A DNA stretch of 64,000 bases from Massilia agrisoli (GTDB taxonomy: Bacteria > Pseudomonadota > Gammaproteobacteria > Burkholderiales > Burkholderiaceae_D). This document shows positions 1 through 9,059 of the stretch, one piece after another; positions within the stretch are counted from its first letter, which is position 1, and each line of letters begins with the position of its first letter. Made by a program: the position numbers and the translations under genes. The notes beneath the pieces are model-generated. The model was not told the DNA's origin, ran no database searches, and was given only the letters and a program-made list of their open reading frames with translations. Where the stretch lies: contig NZ_JAJHPV010000004.1 of assembly GCF_020831365.1 (NCBI RefSeq), positions 434,001-498,000 on the forward strand, in the 5' to 3' direction.

Positions 1-618
1 CACGGTCAGCTTGTCGCCGTCCCATGACGCGATCGAGGCGTGCGGCTCCATCATTGCGTGCGACTGGTCGGGCGTGGTGTAGCTGGCGTCCAGCTTCACG
101 GGCGCCGCGGCAAAGGCGCCGGCGAAGTCGCCTGCCTTGCTGTCGGCATCCTTGGCCTTCGGCTTGGTGGCCGACGACTTCGCCTTGGCGAGGTCGAACG
201 CGCCTTTCTCTTTGGTGTATTTCACGCGGATCAGGTTCGATGCCGCGCGCGCCTGTTCGAAGGTGTCGGCCACCACCAGTGCAATCGCCTGGTGGTAATG
301 CTGGATTTCTGGTCCGCCCAACAACTTTGCGGTGTTGAAATTGCCCTTGCCCAGCTTGCCCGCGGTCGAGGCGGTAACGATGGTGATGACGCCCGGCGCG
401 CGTTTGGCTTCGTCGACATTCATCGATGCGATGCGGCCCTTTGCGATGCCCGCGCCGAGCACATAACCATAGGCGGCGTTGGGCGCGGCCTGGTGCTGCT
501 CATGCGCGTAAGGCGCAGTGCCGCTGGCCTTGAGCGGGCCGTCAACGCGGTCGACGGGGCGGCCGACCACTTTCAGCTGGTCGATGGGATTGGTGGTCGC
601 AGGAGTAGTAAATTTCAT
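1..618 (-). CDS. paoC: Aldehyde oxidoreductase molybdenum-binding subunit PaoC (N-terminal part, cut by window edge)
   Basis: This is the first 206 residues of a xanthine dehydrogenase-family large subunit that would bind the molybdenum cofactor and oxidise aldehydes to acids. The N-terminus (MKFTTPATTNPIDQLKVVG) and the later VGRPVDRVDGPLKASGTAPY stretch closely resemble E. coli PaoC. The gene begins four bases after the paoB stop codon, so it is the third gene of a paoA-paoB-paoC operon. The remaining roughly 500 residues, including the active-site Glu, lie outside the window. I am confident of the family. The substrate is inferred from PaoABC, which acts on aromatic aldehydes. Confidence 0.9.
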   Translation of the reverse strand, partial: MKFTTPATTNPIDQLKVVGRPVDRVDGPLKASGTAPYAHEQHQAAPNAAYGYVLGAGIAKGRIASMNVDEAKRAPGVITIVTASTAGKLGKGNFNTAKLLGGPEIQHYHQAIALVVADTFEQARAASNLIRVKYTKEKGAFDLAKAKSSATKPKAKDADSKAGDFAGAFAAAPVKLDASYTTPDQSHAMMEPHASIASWDGDKLTV

Positions 619-622
619 GACG

Positions 623-1576
623 TCAGCCTTTCTTCGCCTGGGCCATCGCCGCGGCGAGGGTGCGCTGGACCAGGGGTACCTTGTACGCGTTATCGTGGGT
701 CGGCCTGGCGCCGGCGAGCAACTGGTCGGCCACCGCCGTGGCGCCCTTGGGCATGTTCTGCTCGGCTGCTTCAACCCGCCATGGCCGGTGCGCGACGCCG
801 CCAAGGGCGACCCGTCCGGTGCCGTCTGGCTGGATGACTGCCGCAACCGAGACCAGTGCAAACGCATACGAGGAACGGTCGCGCACCTTGCGGTAGACGT
901 GTGCGCCGCCAAGCGGCTTGGGCAGCTTGACGCCGGTGATCAGTTCGCCAGGCTCCAGCGCGGTTTCGATGTGCGGCGTATTGCCGGGCAGGCGGTGAAA
1001 GGCGGCAATCGGTATCACGCGCGCCGATCCGTTGGGGCGGATCGTCTCGACCTCGGCATCGAGCAGGCGCATGGCAATGGCCATGTCGCTCGGATGCGTG
1101 GCGATGCAGGCATCGCTGGCGCCGACGATCGCGTGGTTGCGGCTGAAGCCGCCGATGGCGGAGCAGCCGCTGCCCGGCTGGCGCTTGTTGCAGGGCTGGT
1201 TGGTGTCGTAGAAGTAGGGGCAGCGCGTGCGCTGCAGCAGGTTGCCGGCGGTGGTGGCCACATTGCGCAACTGGGGCGACGCGCCTGCTAGCAATGCGCG
1301 CGACAGCACCGCGTAATCGCGGCGGATGCGGGCGTCGGCGGCAAGGTCGGTATTGCGCACCAGTGCGCCGACGCGCAGGCCGCCTTCCGGCGTCGCTTCA
1401 ATCTTGTCGAAGCCGAGGCCGTTGACGTCGATCAGGTGGCCCGGCGTTTCGATCTCGAGCTTCATCAGGTCGAGCAGGTTGGTGCCGCCGGCGATGAATT
1501 TGGCGCCCGGCGTGCGCGCCGCGGCGGCGGCCGCTTCGGCGGGCGAGGCGGCGCGCTGGTAGGTGAAGGCCCTCAT
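623..1576 (-). CDS. paoB: Aldehyde oxidoreductase FAD-binding subunit PaoB
   Basis: The 317-residue protein is the FAD subunit of the PaoABC aldehyde oxidoreductase, passing electrons from the 2Fe-2S subunit to its acceptor. An FAD-binding segment [13 protein letters not shown] is near residue 33. Cysteines in RCPYFYD, PCNKRQ and SGCSAI match the inserted loop that carries an extra 4Fe-4S cluster in E. coli PaoB, which has 318 residues. I start at ATG 1576 because it overlaps the paoA stop codon as ATGA, a typical coupled start. The longer upstream reading in this frame runs antisense-free through paoA and is a shadow. Confidence 0.93.
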   Translation of the reverse strand: MRAFTYQRAASPAEAAAAAARTPGAKFIAGGTNLLDLMKLEIETPGHLIDVNGLGFDKIEATPEGGLRVGALVRNTDLAADARIRRDYAVLSRALLAGASPQLRNVATTAGNLLQRTRCPYFYDTNQPCNKRQPGSGCSAIGGFSRNHAIVGASDACIATHPSDMAIAMRLLDAEVETIRPNGSARVIPIAAFHRLPGNTPHIETALEPGELITGVKLPKPLGGAHVYRKVRDRSSYAFALVSVAAVIQPDGTGRVALGGVAHRPWRVEAAEQNMPKGATAVADQLLAGARPTHDNAYKVPLVQRTLAAAMAQAKKG

Positions 1577-2217
1577 GCTGTCCTCCCGGCTACTTCGGTG
1601 ATCGCATCGACGATGTTCGAGTACGCGCCGCAGCGGCAGATGTTGCCGCTCATGCGCTCGCGGATTTCTTCGGCCGACAGCAGCGGACGCGCGTTGAGGT
1701 CGGCGCTGACATGGCTTGGAATGCCTTGCTTGATTTCGTCCAGCACCGAGACGGCCGAGCAGATCTGGCCGGGCGTGCAGTAGCCGCACTGGAAGCCGTC
1801 GTGCTTGATGAAGGCGGCCTGCATCGGATGCAAGTTGTCCTTGCCGCCAAGTCCTTCGATGGTGGTGACCTTCGAACCGTTGTGCATCACGGCGAGGGTG
1901 AGGCAGGAATTGATGCGGCGGCCGTCGACGATGACGGTGCAGGCGCCGCACTGGCCGTGATCGCAGCCTTTTTTGGTGCCGGTCATCTGCAGGTTCTCGC
2001 GCAAGGCGTCGAGCAGCGAGGTGCGCGTGTCGAGCTCCAGCTCGTGGACTTTGCCATTGACGGTCATCGACACTTTCGATGCTGCCGGCGGCGCGCTGGC
2101 GCCCGGCGGCCCCTCGGCGGCGCCCGCGACCGCAGGCACCGCCGCGCCCGATACCGAGAGTGCGCCGACGATGAGCAGGTCGCGCCGCGTTATTTTGATG
2201 TCGCTAAGGTCGTCCAT
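1573..2217 (-). CDS. paoA: Aldehyde oxidoreductase 2Fe-2S subunit PaoA with Tat signal
   Basis: This 214-residue subunit carries two 2Fe-2S clusters: the plant-type motif [11 protein letters not shown] and the C-terminal pair CGYC and CRC. The N-terminus has a twin-arginine signal, [10 protein letters not shown], followed by a hydrophobic stretch and an Ala-rich cleavage region. It would carry the folded PaoABC trimer to the periplasm, as known for E. coli PaoA. Start choice: ATG 2217 has AGAGG 12 bases upstream. ATG 2229 is four codons earlier but abuts that AGAGG, so it is less likely. The gene overlaps paoB by four bases (ATGA). Confidence 0.92.
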   Translation of the reverse strand: MDDLSDIKITRRDLLIVGALSVSGAAVPAVAGAAEGPPGASAPPAASKVSMTVNGKVHELELDTRTSLLDALRENLQMTGTKKGCDHGQCGACTVIVDGRRINSCLTLAVMHNGSKVTTIEGLGGKDNLHPMQAAFIKHDGFQCGYCTPGQICSAVSVLDEIKQGIPSHVSADLNARPLLSAEEIRERMSGNICRCGAYSNIVDAITEVAGRTA

Positions 2218-2441
2218 GTTGGTTCGCATCCTCTTGGAAATGGTGTGGCTGCCCTGCGGCTGCGCCGGGCATGCGCGCTCACCTGCAGGGCTTTGAAGCG
2301 CGGCAATAGCCGGCATGACTGAATGTCATTCTATGCCACTTGCTGCAAATGACTTGTCCTGTACGGCGCATAGTCCCATGAATGGGATTCATGAATCAGG
2401 CACATGATTGGACAAAAAAACCGCATCTTGCGTGCACGCAT

Positions 2442-3353
2442 TTACCGTGATGGCCACATCCGTTCCAGGGGCGGCGAGGTACGCAGGCGTTCGCGCCACC
2501 ATTTCAGCGCCGCGCCTTCTTCCCCGGTGCGCCAGGCGAGGTACAAGGTTTCCTCGGCCCTGGATTCCTCCACCTGTTTCTCGACCAGCAAACCGTCCCG
2601 GATATCCTGCCGCACAAACGGTTCCGGCAAAAAGCCGAAGCCAAGCCCGGCCAGCTGATACTGGTGCTTGGTTTGCATGTCCGGTACCGACAGCGTGTCC
2701 TGGCCAAACAGCAAGCCCACCGTGCGCGCCTGCAGTTGCCGCGCCGAGTCGGAGACCGCGACGGCCCGGTGCGCGGCGAGGTCCGCCTTGGTCAAGGGAT
2801 GCCCGACCGCGGCCAGCGGATGGGTAGGCGCGACGGCAAACACGAAGCGCACCTTGCCCATCGGCTCTGCGCTGTAACCGCCTCCCGACGGGCCAGCGCC
2901 GGCGGCGCCGATCAGCAGGTCCGCCCGGCGGTCGAGCAGGGCTTCCCATGTCCCCGACAGCTCTTCCTTGAGGAGACGAAGCCGCGTCTGGTCGGCAACT
3001 CCATAGAACGCCGTGATGTCATCGATGAGTCCAGATGGCGACAGCACCGAATCGATGGCAATGGAAAACTCCGTTTCCCAGCCAGAAGCGACGCGCCGGA
3101 CGCGGCACTCCAGGTCGCCAGCAGCCTTCAGCAGGTGCCGGCCTTCCCTGAGCAGCTCTTCCCCGGCCGGGGTCAGCGTTACCTTCGGGCCAAAGCGCTC
3201 GAACAGGGGAACGCCAAGGTCTTCCTCAAGCTTGGACACCGTGTAGGAGATCGTGGAGGGAACCCGGTACAGCTCCTTGGCGGCGCCGGCAAACGAGCCG
3301 CGGCGGGCGATGGCATCGACGGTAATAAGTGCATCAAGGCTTATTTTTAACAT
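2442..3353 (-). CDS. LysR-family transcriptional regulator
   Basis: A 303-residue LysR-type regulator. The N-terminal winged helix-turn-helix (residues about 5-60, with GSFAGAAKELYRVPSTISY) is followed by a substrate-binding domain that ends near residue 290. It is transcribed away from the pirin-DoxX-pirin genes and towards paoABC, whose start is 225 bases downstream. Pirin operons often have a divergent LysR gene, so pirin control through the shared 190-base region is the simplest guess. Control of paoABC is also possible. The inducer is unknown. Confidence 0.9.
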   Translation of the reverse strand: MLKISLDALITVDAIARRGSFAGAAKELYRVPSTISYTVSKLEEDLGVPLFERFGPKVTLTPAGEELLREGRHLLKAAGDLECRVRRVASGWETEFSIAIDSVLSPSGLIDDITAFYGVADQTRLRLLKEELSGTWEALLDRRADLLIGAAGAGPSGGGYSAEPMGKVRFVFAVAPTHPLAAVGHPLTKADLAAHRAVAVSDSARQLQARTVGLLFGQDTLSVPDMQTKHQYQLAGLGFGFLPEPFVRQDIRDGLLVEKQVEESRAEETLYLAWRTGEEGAALKWWRERLRTSPPLERMWPSR

Positions 3354-3508
3354 GCGATTACCTCGGGGATGGAAAACATGAAAGCATCAATAAAATCGAT
3401 CATTGGACGGTAAATTACTCGTTTTTTGATTCGGAAAAGAGCAGACATAATAGCCCCATCGACTGAAACAACGGGCCGGATATGCATGAATACTCCCTCG
3501 CCCCAATG

Positions 3509-3523
3509 TTCGAACAGTTCGAA
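3509..3523. promoter_or_regulatory. Perfect 15-bp inverted repeat upstream of pirin gene
   Basis: The sequence TTCGAACAGTTCGAA is a seven-base perfect inverted repeat around a single central base. It ends 20 bases before the pirin start codon, between the likely promoter and the GGAGG ribosome site. It lies in the divergent LysR-pirin region, so it is a candidate operator. The symmetry is seen; the function is inferred. Confidence 0.45.
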
Positions 3524-3543
3524 TCTAACTTGGGAGGATAGCG

Positions 3544-4245
3544 ATGTTGAAAGTACGTAAGAGCAACGAACGCGGCGGCGCCAATTTTGGCTGGCTCAAT
3601 TCGCAGCACACGTTTTCGTTTGGCCACTACCAGGACCCGGCGCACATGGGCGTCGGTCCACTGCGCGTGATTAATGAAGACCGCGTGCAGGCCGGCCGCG
3701 GCTTCGAGTCGCACGGGCACAAGAACATGGAAATCATTTCCTACGTGCTCGACGGCGCACTGGAGCACAAGGACAGCATGGGTAATGGTTCGGTGCTGCG
3801 CTATGGCGACGTGCAGCGGATGAGCGCGGGTTCCGGCGTCGTCCACAGCGAGTTCAATCGCTCCAGGACCGACCCGGTGCATTTTCTGCAGATCTGGATC
3901 ATGCCGGACACCGCCAACGAAGCGCCTGGCTACGAAGAGAAGCATTTCGACACCGCATCCAAGCAGGGCAGGCTGCGCCTGATTGCCTCGCCGGACGGCC
4001 GTGAAGGTTCGGTGTCCTTGCGCCAGCAAGCGTCGATCTACGCCGCCATCCTGGGCGGCGCCGATGAAGTCGAGCATGCCATCGCGCCAGGACGCCAGCT
4101 GTATGTCCACGTGATCCGCGGCAGCATCAAAGTCAATGGCATCGGGCTGTCGGGAGGCGATGCCGCCCACATCGACAAGGAAGCCAGCGTGCGCCTGTCG
4201 GAAGCCAACGATTCGGAAGTGCTCGTATTCGACCTGCCGCACTGA
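3544..4245 (+). CDS. Pirin family protein (YhhW-like)
   Basis: A 233-residue two-cupin pirin. Metal-binding residues are visible in the N-terminal cupin: FESHGHKNME supplies two His and VVHSEF supplies a His and a Glu, as in YhhW-type quercetin dioxygenases. A GGAG site lies eight bases before ATG 3544. The neighbour 38 bases downstream is a DoxX membrane protein, then another pirin. This pirin-DoxX arrangement is common in proteobacteria and is usually induced by electrophile or oxidative stress. The actual substrate is not known. Confidence 0.92.
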   Translation: MLKVRKSNERGGANFGWLNSQHTFSFGHYQDPAHMGVGPLRVINEDRVQAGRGFESHGHKNMEIISYVLDGALEHKDSMGNGSVLRYGDVQRMSAGSGVVHSEFNRSRTDPVHFLQIWIMPDTANEAPGYEEKHFDTASKQGRLRLIASPDGREGSVSLRQQASIYAAILGGADEVEHAIAPGRQLYVHVIRGSIKVNGIGLSGGDAAHIDKEASVRLSEANDSEVLVFDLPH

Positions 4246-4283
4246 TTGAAGTAACTCACTCACAGACACACAAAGGAATTAAC

Positions 4284-4712
4284 ATGAACAACGCATCGAA
4301 CAAGTTTTACCCAATTGGCCGCGCCCTGGTCGGCGTCCTGTTTGCCGTCTCGGGCATCAACAAGATCCTCGGCTTTTCCTACGTTGCGGGCTGGATGGCC
4401 AGCTCCGGTTTGCCGATGGCAAGCCTGCTGCTGGCGCTGACGATTGTGCTCGAAGTCGGTGGCGGCCTGCTTTTAATTTCTGGAATCCAGGCGGGCCTGG
4501 CCGCTGCGGCGCTGGCATTATTCCTTGTACCGGTCACCGCCATCTTCCACGCCTTCTGGAGCGCGGACGCCGCCGGTTTCCAGGGCCAGCTGACGCATTT
4601 CCTGAAAAACGTCGCGGTCTTCGGCGGCCTGCTGATGGTCTGGGGCGCCGAACGCCTGCGCAGTGCCGACACTGGCAAGCGCGCCGGCTCGCTGGGCCGC
4701 AGCGCCGTGTGA
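4284..4712 (+). CDS. DoxX family membrane protein
   Basis: A 142-residue protein with four hydrophobic segments and the DoxX-family opening PIGRALVGVLFAVSGINKI. The ribosome site AAGGAATT precedes ATG 4284. It sits between two pirin genes on the same strand, so the three are probably one operon (gaps of 38 and 48 bases). DoxX proteins are inner-membrane and often linked to quinone or thiol-stress functions, but no reaction can be read from this sequence. Confidence 0.9.
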   Translation: MNNASNKFYPIGRALVGVLFAVSGINKILGFSYVAGWMASSGLPMASLLLALTIVLEVGGGLLLISGIQAGLAAAALALFLVPVTAIFHAFWSADAAGFQGQLTHFLKNVAVFGGLLMVWGAERLRSADTGKRAGSLGRSAV

Positions 4713-4760
4713 TCGAAAGCAGCGGTATCATCCAACAATCCTTACTGAGGCAGCCTGACC

Positions 4761-5681
4761 ATGAGCCACGATCCTGACACCGCAGTCGAAGTCACCGTTG
4801 TACCGCGCACCCATGACCTTGGCGACGGCTTCCAGGTCCGCCGCGCCTTGCCAAGCCGCGAGCGGCGCATGGTCGGGCCATTCGTCTTCTTCGATGAAAT
4901 GGGCCCGCATACCTTTAGCGCCGGCCAGGGGCTGGACGTGCGCCCGCATCCGCACATCGGACTGTCCACCGTGACTTACCTGTTGCAAGGCGAAATCCAG
5001 CACCGCGACAGCCTCGGCACCAGCCAGTCGATTCGTCCAGGCGAAGTCAACTGGATGACGGCGGGGAAGGGAATCGTGCACTCCGAACGCACCGCCGCCG
5101 GCCAGCGCGCCCACCCCTCGCCGCTGTTTGGCCTGCAGTGCTGGGTGGCGCTGCCGAAAAGCCATGAGGAAAACGATCCTTCCTTCCTGCACATCGGCGC
5201 GCCGCAGCTGCCGGTCATCGAAGGCGACGGCGCCACCGCCCGGATTATCTCCGGCAGTTTCCTGGGACAGGCATCGCCGGTACCGGTGGCGTCACCGATG
5301 TTCTATGTCGACCTGCACCTGCAGCCGGGCGCGCGGCTGGCGATGCCGGCGGACTATTCGGAACGTGCCGTGTATGTGCTGGAAGGTAGCCTCGACCTGG
5401 GCCGCGATGGCCGCTTCGAGCGGGGCCAGCTGGTGGTGCTCAAGCCTGGTGCGGCGGTGACCCTTGGCGCAGGCGGCGCCAGCGCGGCGCGCCTGATGCT
5501 GCTCGGCGGCGAGCCGATGGACGGCCCGCGCTTCCTGAGCTGGAATTTCGTGTCGAGCTCGGCCGAGCGCATCGAGCAGGCCAAGCAGGACTGGAAAGCG
5601 CAGGCATTCCCGAAAGTGCCGGGTGAAACGGAATTCATTCCGCTGCCCGACATTCCGGGCCGGCCGGTCAGCTACCCCTGA
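4761..5681 (+). CDS. Pirin family protein (long form)
   Basis: A 306-residue pirin with both cupin domains. [15 protein letters not shown] and IVHSERT carry the His/His/His/Glu metal ligands in the first cupin. The C-terminal pirin domain runs to about residue 270. It is the last gene of the pirin-DoxX-pirin group, and ends 15 bases before the convergent App1-like gene. It is clearly different from the 233-residue pirin upstream and from the 285-residue pirin at 27610, so the window has three pirin subtypes. Confidence 0.92.
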   Translation: MSHDPDTAVEVTVVPRTHDLGDGFQVRRALPSRERRMVGPFVFFDEMGPHTFSAGQGLDVRPHPHIGLSTVTYLLQGEIQHRDSLGTSQSIRPGEVNWMTAGKGIVHSERTAAGQRAHPSPLFGLQCWVALPKSHEENDPSFLHIGAPQLPVIEGDGATARIISGSFLGQASPVPVASPMFYVDLHLQPGARLAMPADYSERAVYVLEGSLDLGRDGRFERGQLVVLKPGAAVTLGAGGASAARLMLLGGEPMDGPRFLSWNFVSSSAERIEQAKQDWKAQAFPKVPGETEFIPLPDIPGRPVSYP

Positions 5682-5695
5682 ACATCGCTGCCCGG

Positions 5696-7126
5696 TCACG
5701 CGCCGGGCAGCACGCTGTCGTCTTCTTTTTTGTCCGAGCGTACCGAGGCCAGCCGGTCGACATGGATCAGGCCTTCGGCGGCTGCGTGCGAAGCGGCAAA
5801 CACGCTGTCGGGGGCCAGGATCAGCTGGGTGCCGGTAGCGCTGACTTCCTCGATCAGCTTGTCGAGCGCATCGATGCGCGCCGGATCGGGATTGACGTTG
5901 CGGATGTAGATCACCTTGACCTGCCTGGGATGGCGCCGCACCACCTCGGTGTAGATTTCCGGGTCCTGCTCGCCGCTGTCGCCGATCAGCACGAACTGCA
6001 TGTCGGGGTAGTAGCCCAGGATCAGTTCGATTTTCTCCAGCTTGTGGTTGCCATGGCTGGTCAGCTTGAACACCTCGCGCACGCCCAGCTCGCGCAGCAG
6101 CAGCGGGCCGACGGGAATGCCCTGCACGCGCAGGAATTCCACCAGCGGCCCGAACAGGTGCCACGGACTGCTCGACACATAAAACACCGGGTTGTCCTCG
6201 TTGCCGCCGGCGCCTTGCTTGAGCGCGCGGTAGAACGCGGCCACGCCCTTGAACGGCTTGCGCGTATGCGCATTCGAGCGCGCCAGCATCAGGGCCATGT
6301 TCAGCTTGTTGGTGACATTGGTCCACAGCACCGTGTCGTCGATATCGCTGATGATGCCGAAGCGCGCGGTCGGCGGCGGCACGATCACTTCGGCATGGCT
6401 GCGGACCGGCTGGCCGTCCTGCCCGCGGCTGTCGGGCAGTTCCAGCTCGACGGCATGCGCACCGCCGGGCACCGCTTGCGGCGGCACGATCTCGAACGAA
6501 AAATATCCGCCGCGGTCAGTGACCGTTTCAAAGGTCTGCCCCTGGAAGTGCGCCAGCACGCGCGCGCCCGCCACTTCGTCCGACTCCAGTCGCTGGTAAA
6601 GCGCCACAAGGTTGCTCCAGCGGCTGTCTTCGCCCGTCTGTTCGCGGAAAATCGATTCATCGAGCACGCGTCCCTTGACCCACAGCTTGCCACTATTGCC
6701 GAAGCCGATGTACGGGACAGCCATCGGCTGCCTTCCTCCCGGACTGCCGAGGCTGCGCAATGCGGCCCGCGCGACGGCGCCGGCGGTCTTGACCAGGCGG
6801 TGGTGGAGTGCTTCGTGCTGGTCGTCTTCGGCCTGGCTGGTGGGTTCGCGCGCCGCGGCAGGGGCGGCAGGCGGGGCGGCGGTGCCGCGCTCCAGCCATA
6901 CCGGTTCGCCTTCGCGCGCCGCGGCCTGCAAGGCGGCTTCGACGCCGGCGCTGTCGTAGGGATCGACCGTCGACGGCAGGACCTGCACGGCCGCGCCTGC
7001 TGCACGCAGCTGTGCGATCTCGTCGTCCGAGGCGACGCCTGGATTGACCAGGAAGGCGGCGCCCGGCGTATCAACGTTAGCGACGACGTCGTCAAATCCG
7101 CTGCGGGTCAATATCAAGAACGGCAT
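5696..7126 (-). CDS. App1-like phosphatidate phosphatase domain protein (DUF2183)
   Basis: A 476-residue protein whose C-terminal half is an App1/LNS2-type HAD phosphatase. The catalytic motif DIDDTV is at residues 261-266 and a second motif lies in VLIGDSGEQDPE. The middle part (about 150-250) reads like a beta-sandwich. The first 140 residues are Ala-rich, with no signal peptide. Yeast App1 dephosphorylates phosphatidate. The bacterial members are little studied, so lipid phosphatase activity is only family-based. The gene stands alone, divergent from a small HTH-like gene. Confidence 0.82.
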   Translation of the reverse strand: MPFLILTRSGFDDVVANVDTPGAAFLVNPGVASDDEIAQLRAAGAAVQVLPSTVDPYDSAGVEAALQAAAREGEPVWLERGTAAPPAAPAAAREPTSQAEDDQHEALHHRLVKTAGAVARAALRSLGSPGGRQPMAVPYIGFGNSGKLWVKGRVLDESIFREQTGEDSRWSNLVALYQRLESDEVAGARVLAHFQGQTFETVTDRGGYFSFEIVPPQAVPGGAHAVELELPDSRGQDGQPVRSHAEVIVPPPTARFGIISDIDDTVLWTNVTNKLNMALMLARSNAHTRKPFKGVAAFYRALKQGAGGNEDNPVFYVSSSPWHLFGPLVEFLRVQGIPVGPLLLRELGVREVFKLTSHGNHKLEKIELILGYYPDMQFVLIGDSGEQDPEIYTEVVRRHPRQVKVIYIRNVNPDPARIDALDKLIEEVSATGTQLILAPDSVFAASHAAAEGLIHVDRLASVRSDKKEDDSVLPGA

Positions 7127-7325
7127 GGCGCTTCCTCATCGTGTCACTAACGTGGTCTTATTGATCGGAAAGCACATTATGAACCAGCTCGGCGCTGGCA
7201 TACCGCGCGCTACAACTGCTCTGTTATCCGACCCTGGCACGAGGCGATTTCCTACGCGTGCGCGCCAGGCCGGATGCGACAATGTCCTTAGTCGAGTAAC
7301 CCTGATGCCCCAATCGAAAAAGAAC

Positions 7326-7613
7326 ATGAACGAACTAAACACAGTCGAAAAACAATACAACCCAAACAAGCTGATCGATGCGGTCACGGCAAAACTGGCA
7401 CTGAAGAACGACGCGGCCGTTGCGCGCGCACTGAAAGTCGAGACCCCGATCATCGAAAAAGTCCGCAACAACCGCCTGCCGCTGGGCGGCTACCTGCTGA
7501 TGCGCTTGCGCGAACTTACCGGCATGAGCGTCACCGACCTGCAAGACCTGATGGGCGACCGCCGCCGCAAATTCCGCATGAGTGTCAGGCCAAACCGCGC
7601 CAGCATCAACTAG
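7326..7613 (+). CDS. Small HTH-like protein, paralogue of 52974-53240
   Basis: A 95-residue protein of unknown function. Its central part, KLALKNDAAVARALKVE, with a following RLPLGGYLLMRLRELTG segment, reads like a Cro/phage-repressor helix-turn-helix. It aligns well with the protein at 52974 (KLHLKNDAALSRALEV), and both begin with a short polar tail and an NPN or DPN motif. I choose ATG 7326 by that alignment. ATG 7305 is in frame but gives seven extra residues. A clear rho-independent terminator follows at 7652. DNA binding is inferred from pattern only. Confidence 0.7.
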   Translation: MNELNTVEKQYNPNKLIDAVTAKLALKNDAAVARALKVETPIIEKVRNNRLPLGGYLLMRLRELTGMSVTDLQDLMGDRRRKFRMSVRPNRASIN

Positions 7614-7651
7614 CGCGCGGCGCTTTCCAGGCGCCTTACACCGATCACGAC

Positions 7652-7684
7652 AAGCCCGGCAGCTGATGCAGCCGGGCTTTTCTC
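7652..7684 (+). terminator. Rho-independent terminator
   Basis: An AAGCCCGGC / GCCGGGCTT stem closes a ten-base loop and is followed by a short T-rich tract, 38 bases after the stop codon of the small HTH-like gene. Confidence 0.8.
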
Positions 7685-7698
7685 ATTAGCAACAGAAA

Positions 7699-7726
7699 AT
7701 GACGGGTACGGGCGTTCCACTATAAT
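7699..7726 (+). promoter_or_regulatory. Possible sigma-70 promoter of the sensor kinase gene
   Basis: A perfect -10 hexamer TATAAT is at 7721-7726, with a weak -35 (ATGACG) 16 bases upstream. It lies just after a terminator and 40 bases before the kinase start. The -10 is seen; the promoter is inferred. Confidence 0.4.
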
Positions 7727-7765
7727 TTTTCGTAGTTGAATGCCTGCCAGCCGGTGGCAGGCGGG

Positions 7766-8944
7766 ATGCGGTTTTCACCAGGAACGGACGCTCAATTGCC
7801 TGACAAAATTATCGGTCTCGCCAACGCGGATCCGGACGAACTATCGGACATTACCCGCGCCGTGCTTGCGCTGCGCGCGCAGGTTGTCGATGCATGGAAG
7901 ATGACCGTGAGAACAGAGCTGGACAAGGCGTATGAGCTGGGTCCGCCGATCCTGGAAAATACGATACCGTCGTTCCACGACAGCCTGGCCTTGCTGCTGA
8001 CGCCAGAGTTCCATCAGCGCGGCGCAGTCGACATTGCTGTCGTCGCTGCGGAGCATGGCGGCGAACGCGCCCGCCTGACCCATTACGACACCACCACGCT
8101 TATCCACGAACTGCAGATTTTCCGTCGCGTCCTGTTCCAGACGCTGTATGGGGAGCACGTCCAGCTGACGCCGGCGCAAAGCAGCGCCATCCACGCCGCC
8201 ATCGACAGCGCGATTCGCGACAGCGCCAATGCGTTTGCCAGCGTGCAGGCTGCGCTGCGCGAGCAGTTTGCCGCTGCACTGGTGCACGACCTGCGCACGC
8301 CGCTGTCCAACGCCCATCTTGCTGCCGAGCTGATCGAACGCGCGTCCAGCCTGCCGCAGGCGCAAGGGCTGGCCAGGCGGATCTTGCAGAACACGGCGCG
8401 CATTGAAGCGATGGCGCGTGAGCTGCTCGACAACCTGCTGTTCGTCAACGGCGAGGGGCTGCCTTTACGCATCGAGCAATTCGACATGGCGCAGCTGGCG
8501 GAACAAATCGTGCAGCACGCGGCTACTTTTCATGGCGTGGACATCCGCCTCAACGCGGTGTCCGCCGCCGGCTACTGGTGCCATGGCTCGCTGCAGCGCG
8601 CGCTGGAAAATCTGGTGAGCAACGCCATCAAGTACGGCGACCATGCCGCTCCGATTCAGTTGTGGGTCGAGCGCACGGAGCAGCGGGTGAAGGTATCGCT
8701 GCATAACGAGGGAAAGCCGATCCCGGTCGAGGAGATCGAGAGCCTGTTTCAGATGTATCACCGGGCGGAGGAGACGCGCACCCAAAGCGTTGGCTGGGGC
8801 GTCGGACTGCCGTTCGTGCGGCGCGTGGCCGAATCCCATGGTGGCAGCGTCTTGGTGTCGAGCACCGCGGAGGAGGGCACCACGTTCACGATCGACATGC
8901 CGCTCGACGCGCGGCCCTATCAGGGCGAGCCCCGGGCCCGCTGA
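7766..8944 (+). CDS. Sensor histidine kinase with RsbRD-type N-terminal domain
   Basis: A 392-residue soluble kinase. Residues 20-150 form an all-helical domain like the RsbRD N-terminal (globin-like) sensor, ending in HYDTTTLIHELQIFRR. The HisKA box is ALVHDLRTPLS with phospho-acceptor His174. The ATPase domain follows with NLVSNAIKYG and GWGVGLPFV. No membrane segment is present, so it is cytoplasmic. ATG 7766 is chosen over a TTG ten codons upstream. No response regulator gene is adjacent, so it is an orphan kinase. Confidence 0.85.
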   Translation: MRFSPGTDAQLPDKIIGLANADPDELSDITRAVLALRAQVVDAWKMTVRTELDKAYELGPPILENTIPSFHDSLALLLTPEFHQRGAVDIAVVAAEHGGERARLTHYDTTTLIHELQIFRRVLFQTLYGEHVQLTPAQSSAIHAAIDSAIRDSANAFASVQAALREQFAAALVHDLRTPLSNAHLAAELIERASSLPQAQGLARRILQNTARIEAMARELLDNLLFVNGEGLPLRIEQFDMAQLAEQIVQHAATFHGVDIRLNAVSAAGYWCHGSLQRALENLVSNAIKYGDHAAPIQLWVERTEQRVKVSLHNEGKPIPVEEIESLFQMYHRAEETRTQSVGWGVGLPFVRRVAESHGGSVLVSSTAEEGTTFTIDMPLDARPYQGEPRAR

Positions 8945-8950
8945 ACCCCC

Positions 8951-9051
8951 GTCGTTCCCGCGCAAGCGGGAACCCATGGAACTGTGGCTTAGCCAGGCCG
9001 TCACAAGCACTGCGCCAGCGTGGCAGGGGTTCCCGCCTGCGCGGGAACGAC
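8951..9051. repeat. REP-like palindrome pair (BIME)
   Basis: Two copies of a GTCGTTCCCGCG-type palindrome face each other, at 8951-8975 and 9027-9051, about 50 bases apart. Each copy is itself a hairpin (GTTCCCGC / GCGGGAAC). They fill the gap between the convergent kinase and hemerythrin genes. A second pair of the same family is at 34908-35011. Confidence 0.75.
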
Positions 9052-9059
9052 GGGCGGTG

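Noticed and set aside
1573-1951. N-terminal extension of paoB through paoA
   Set aside because: The extension lies wholly within paoA, is Arg/His-rich, and paoB homologues begin at 1576.
5687-5711. Hairpin CTGCCCGG / CCGGGCAG between convergent pirin and App1-like genes
   Set aside because: No T-run on either strand, and it overlaps the end of the App1-like gene, so it is not called a terminator.
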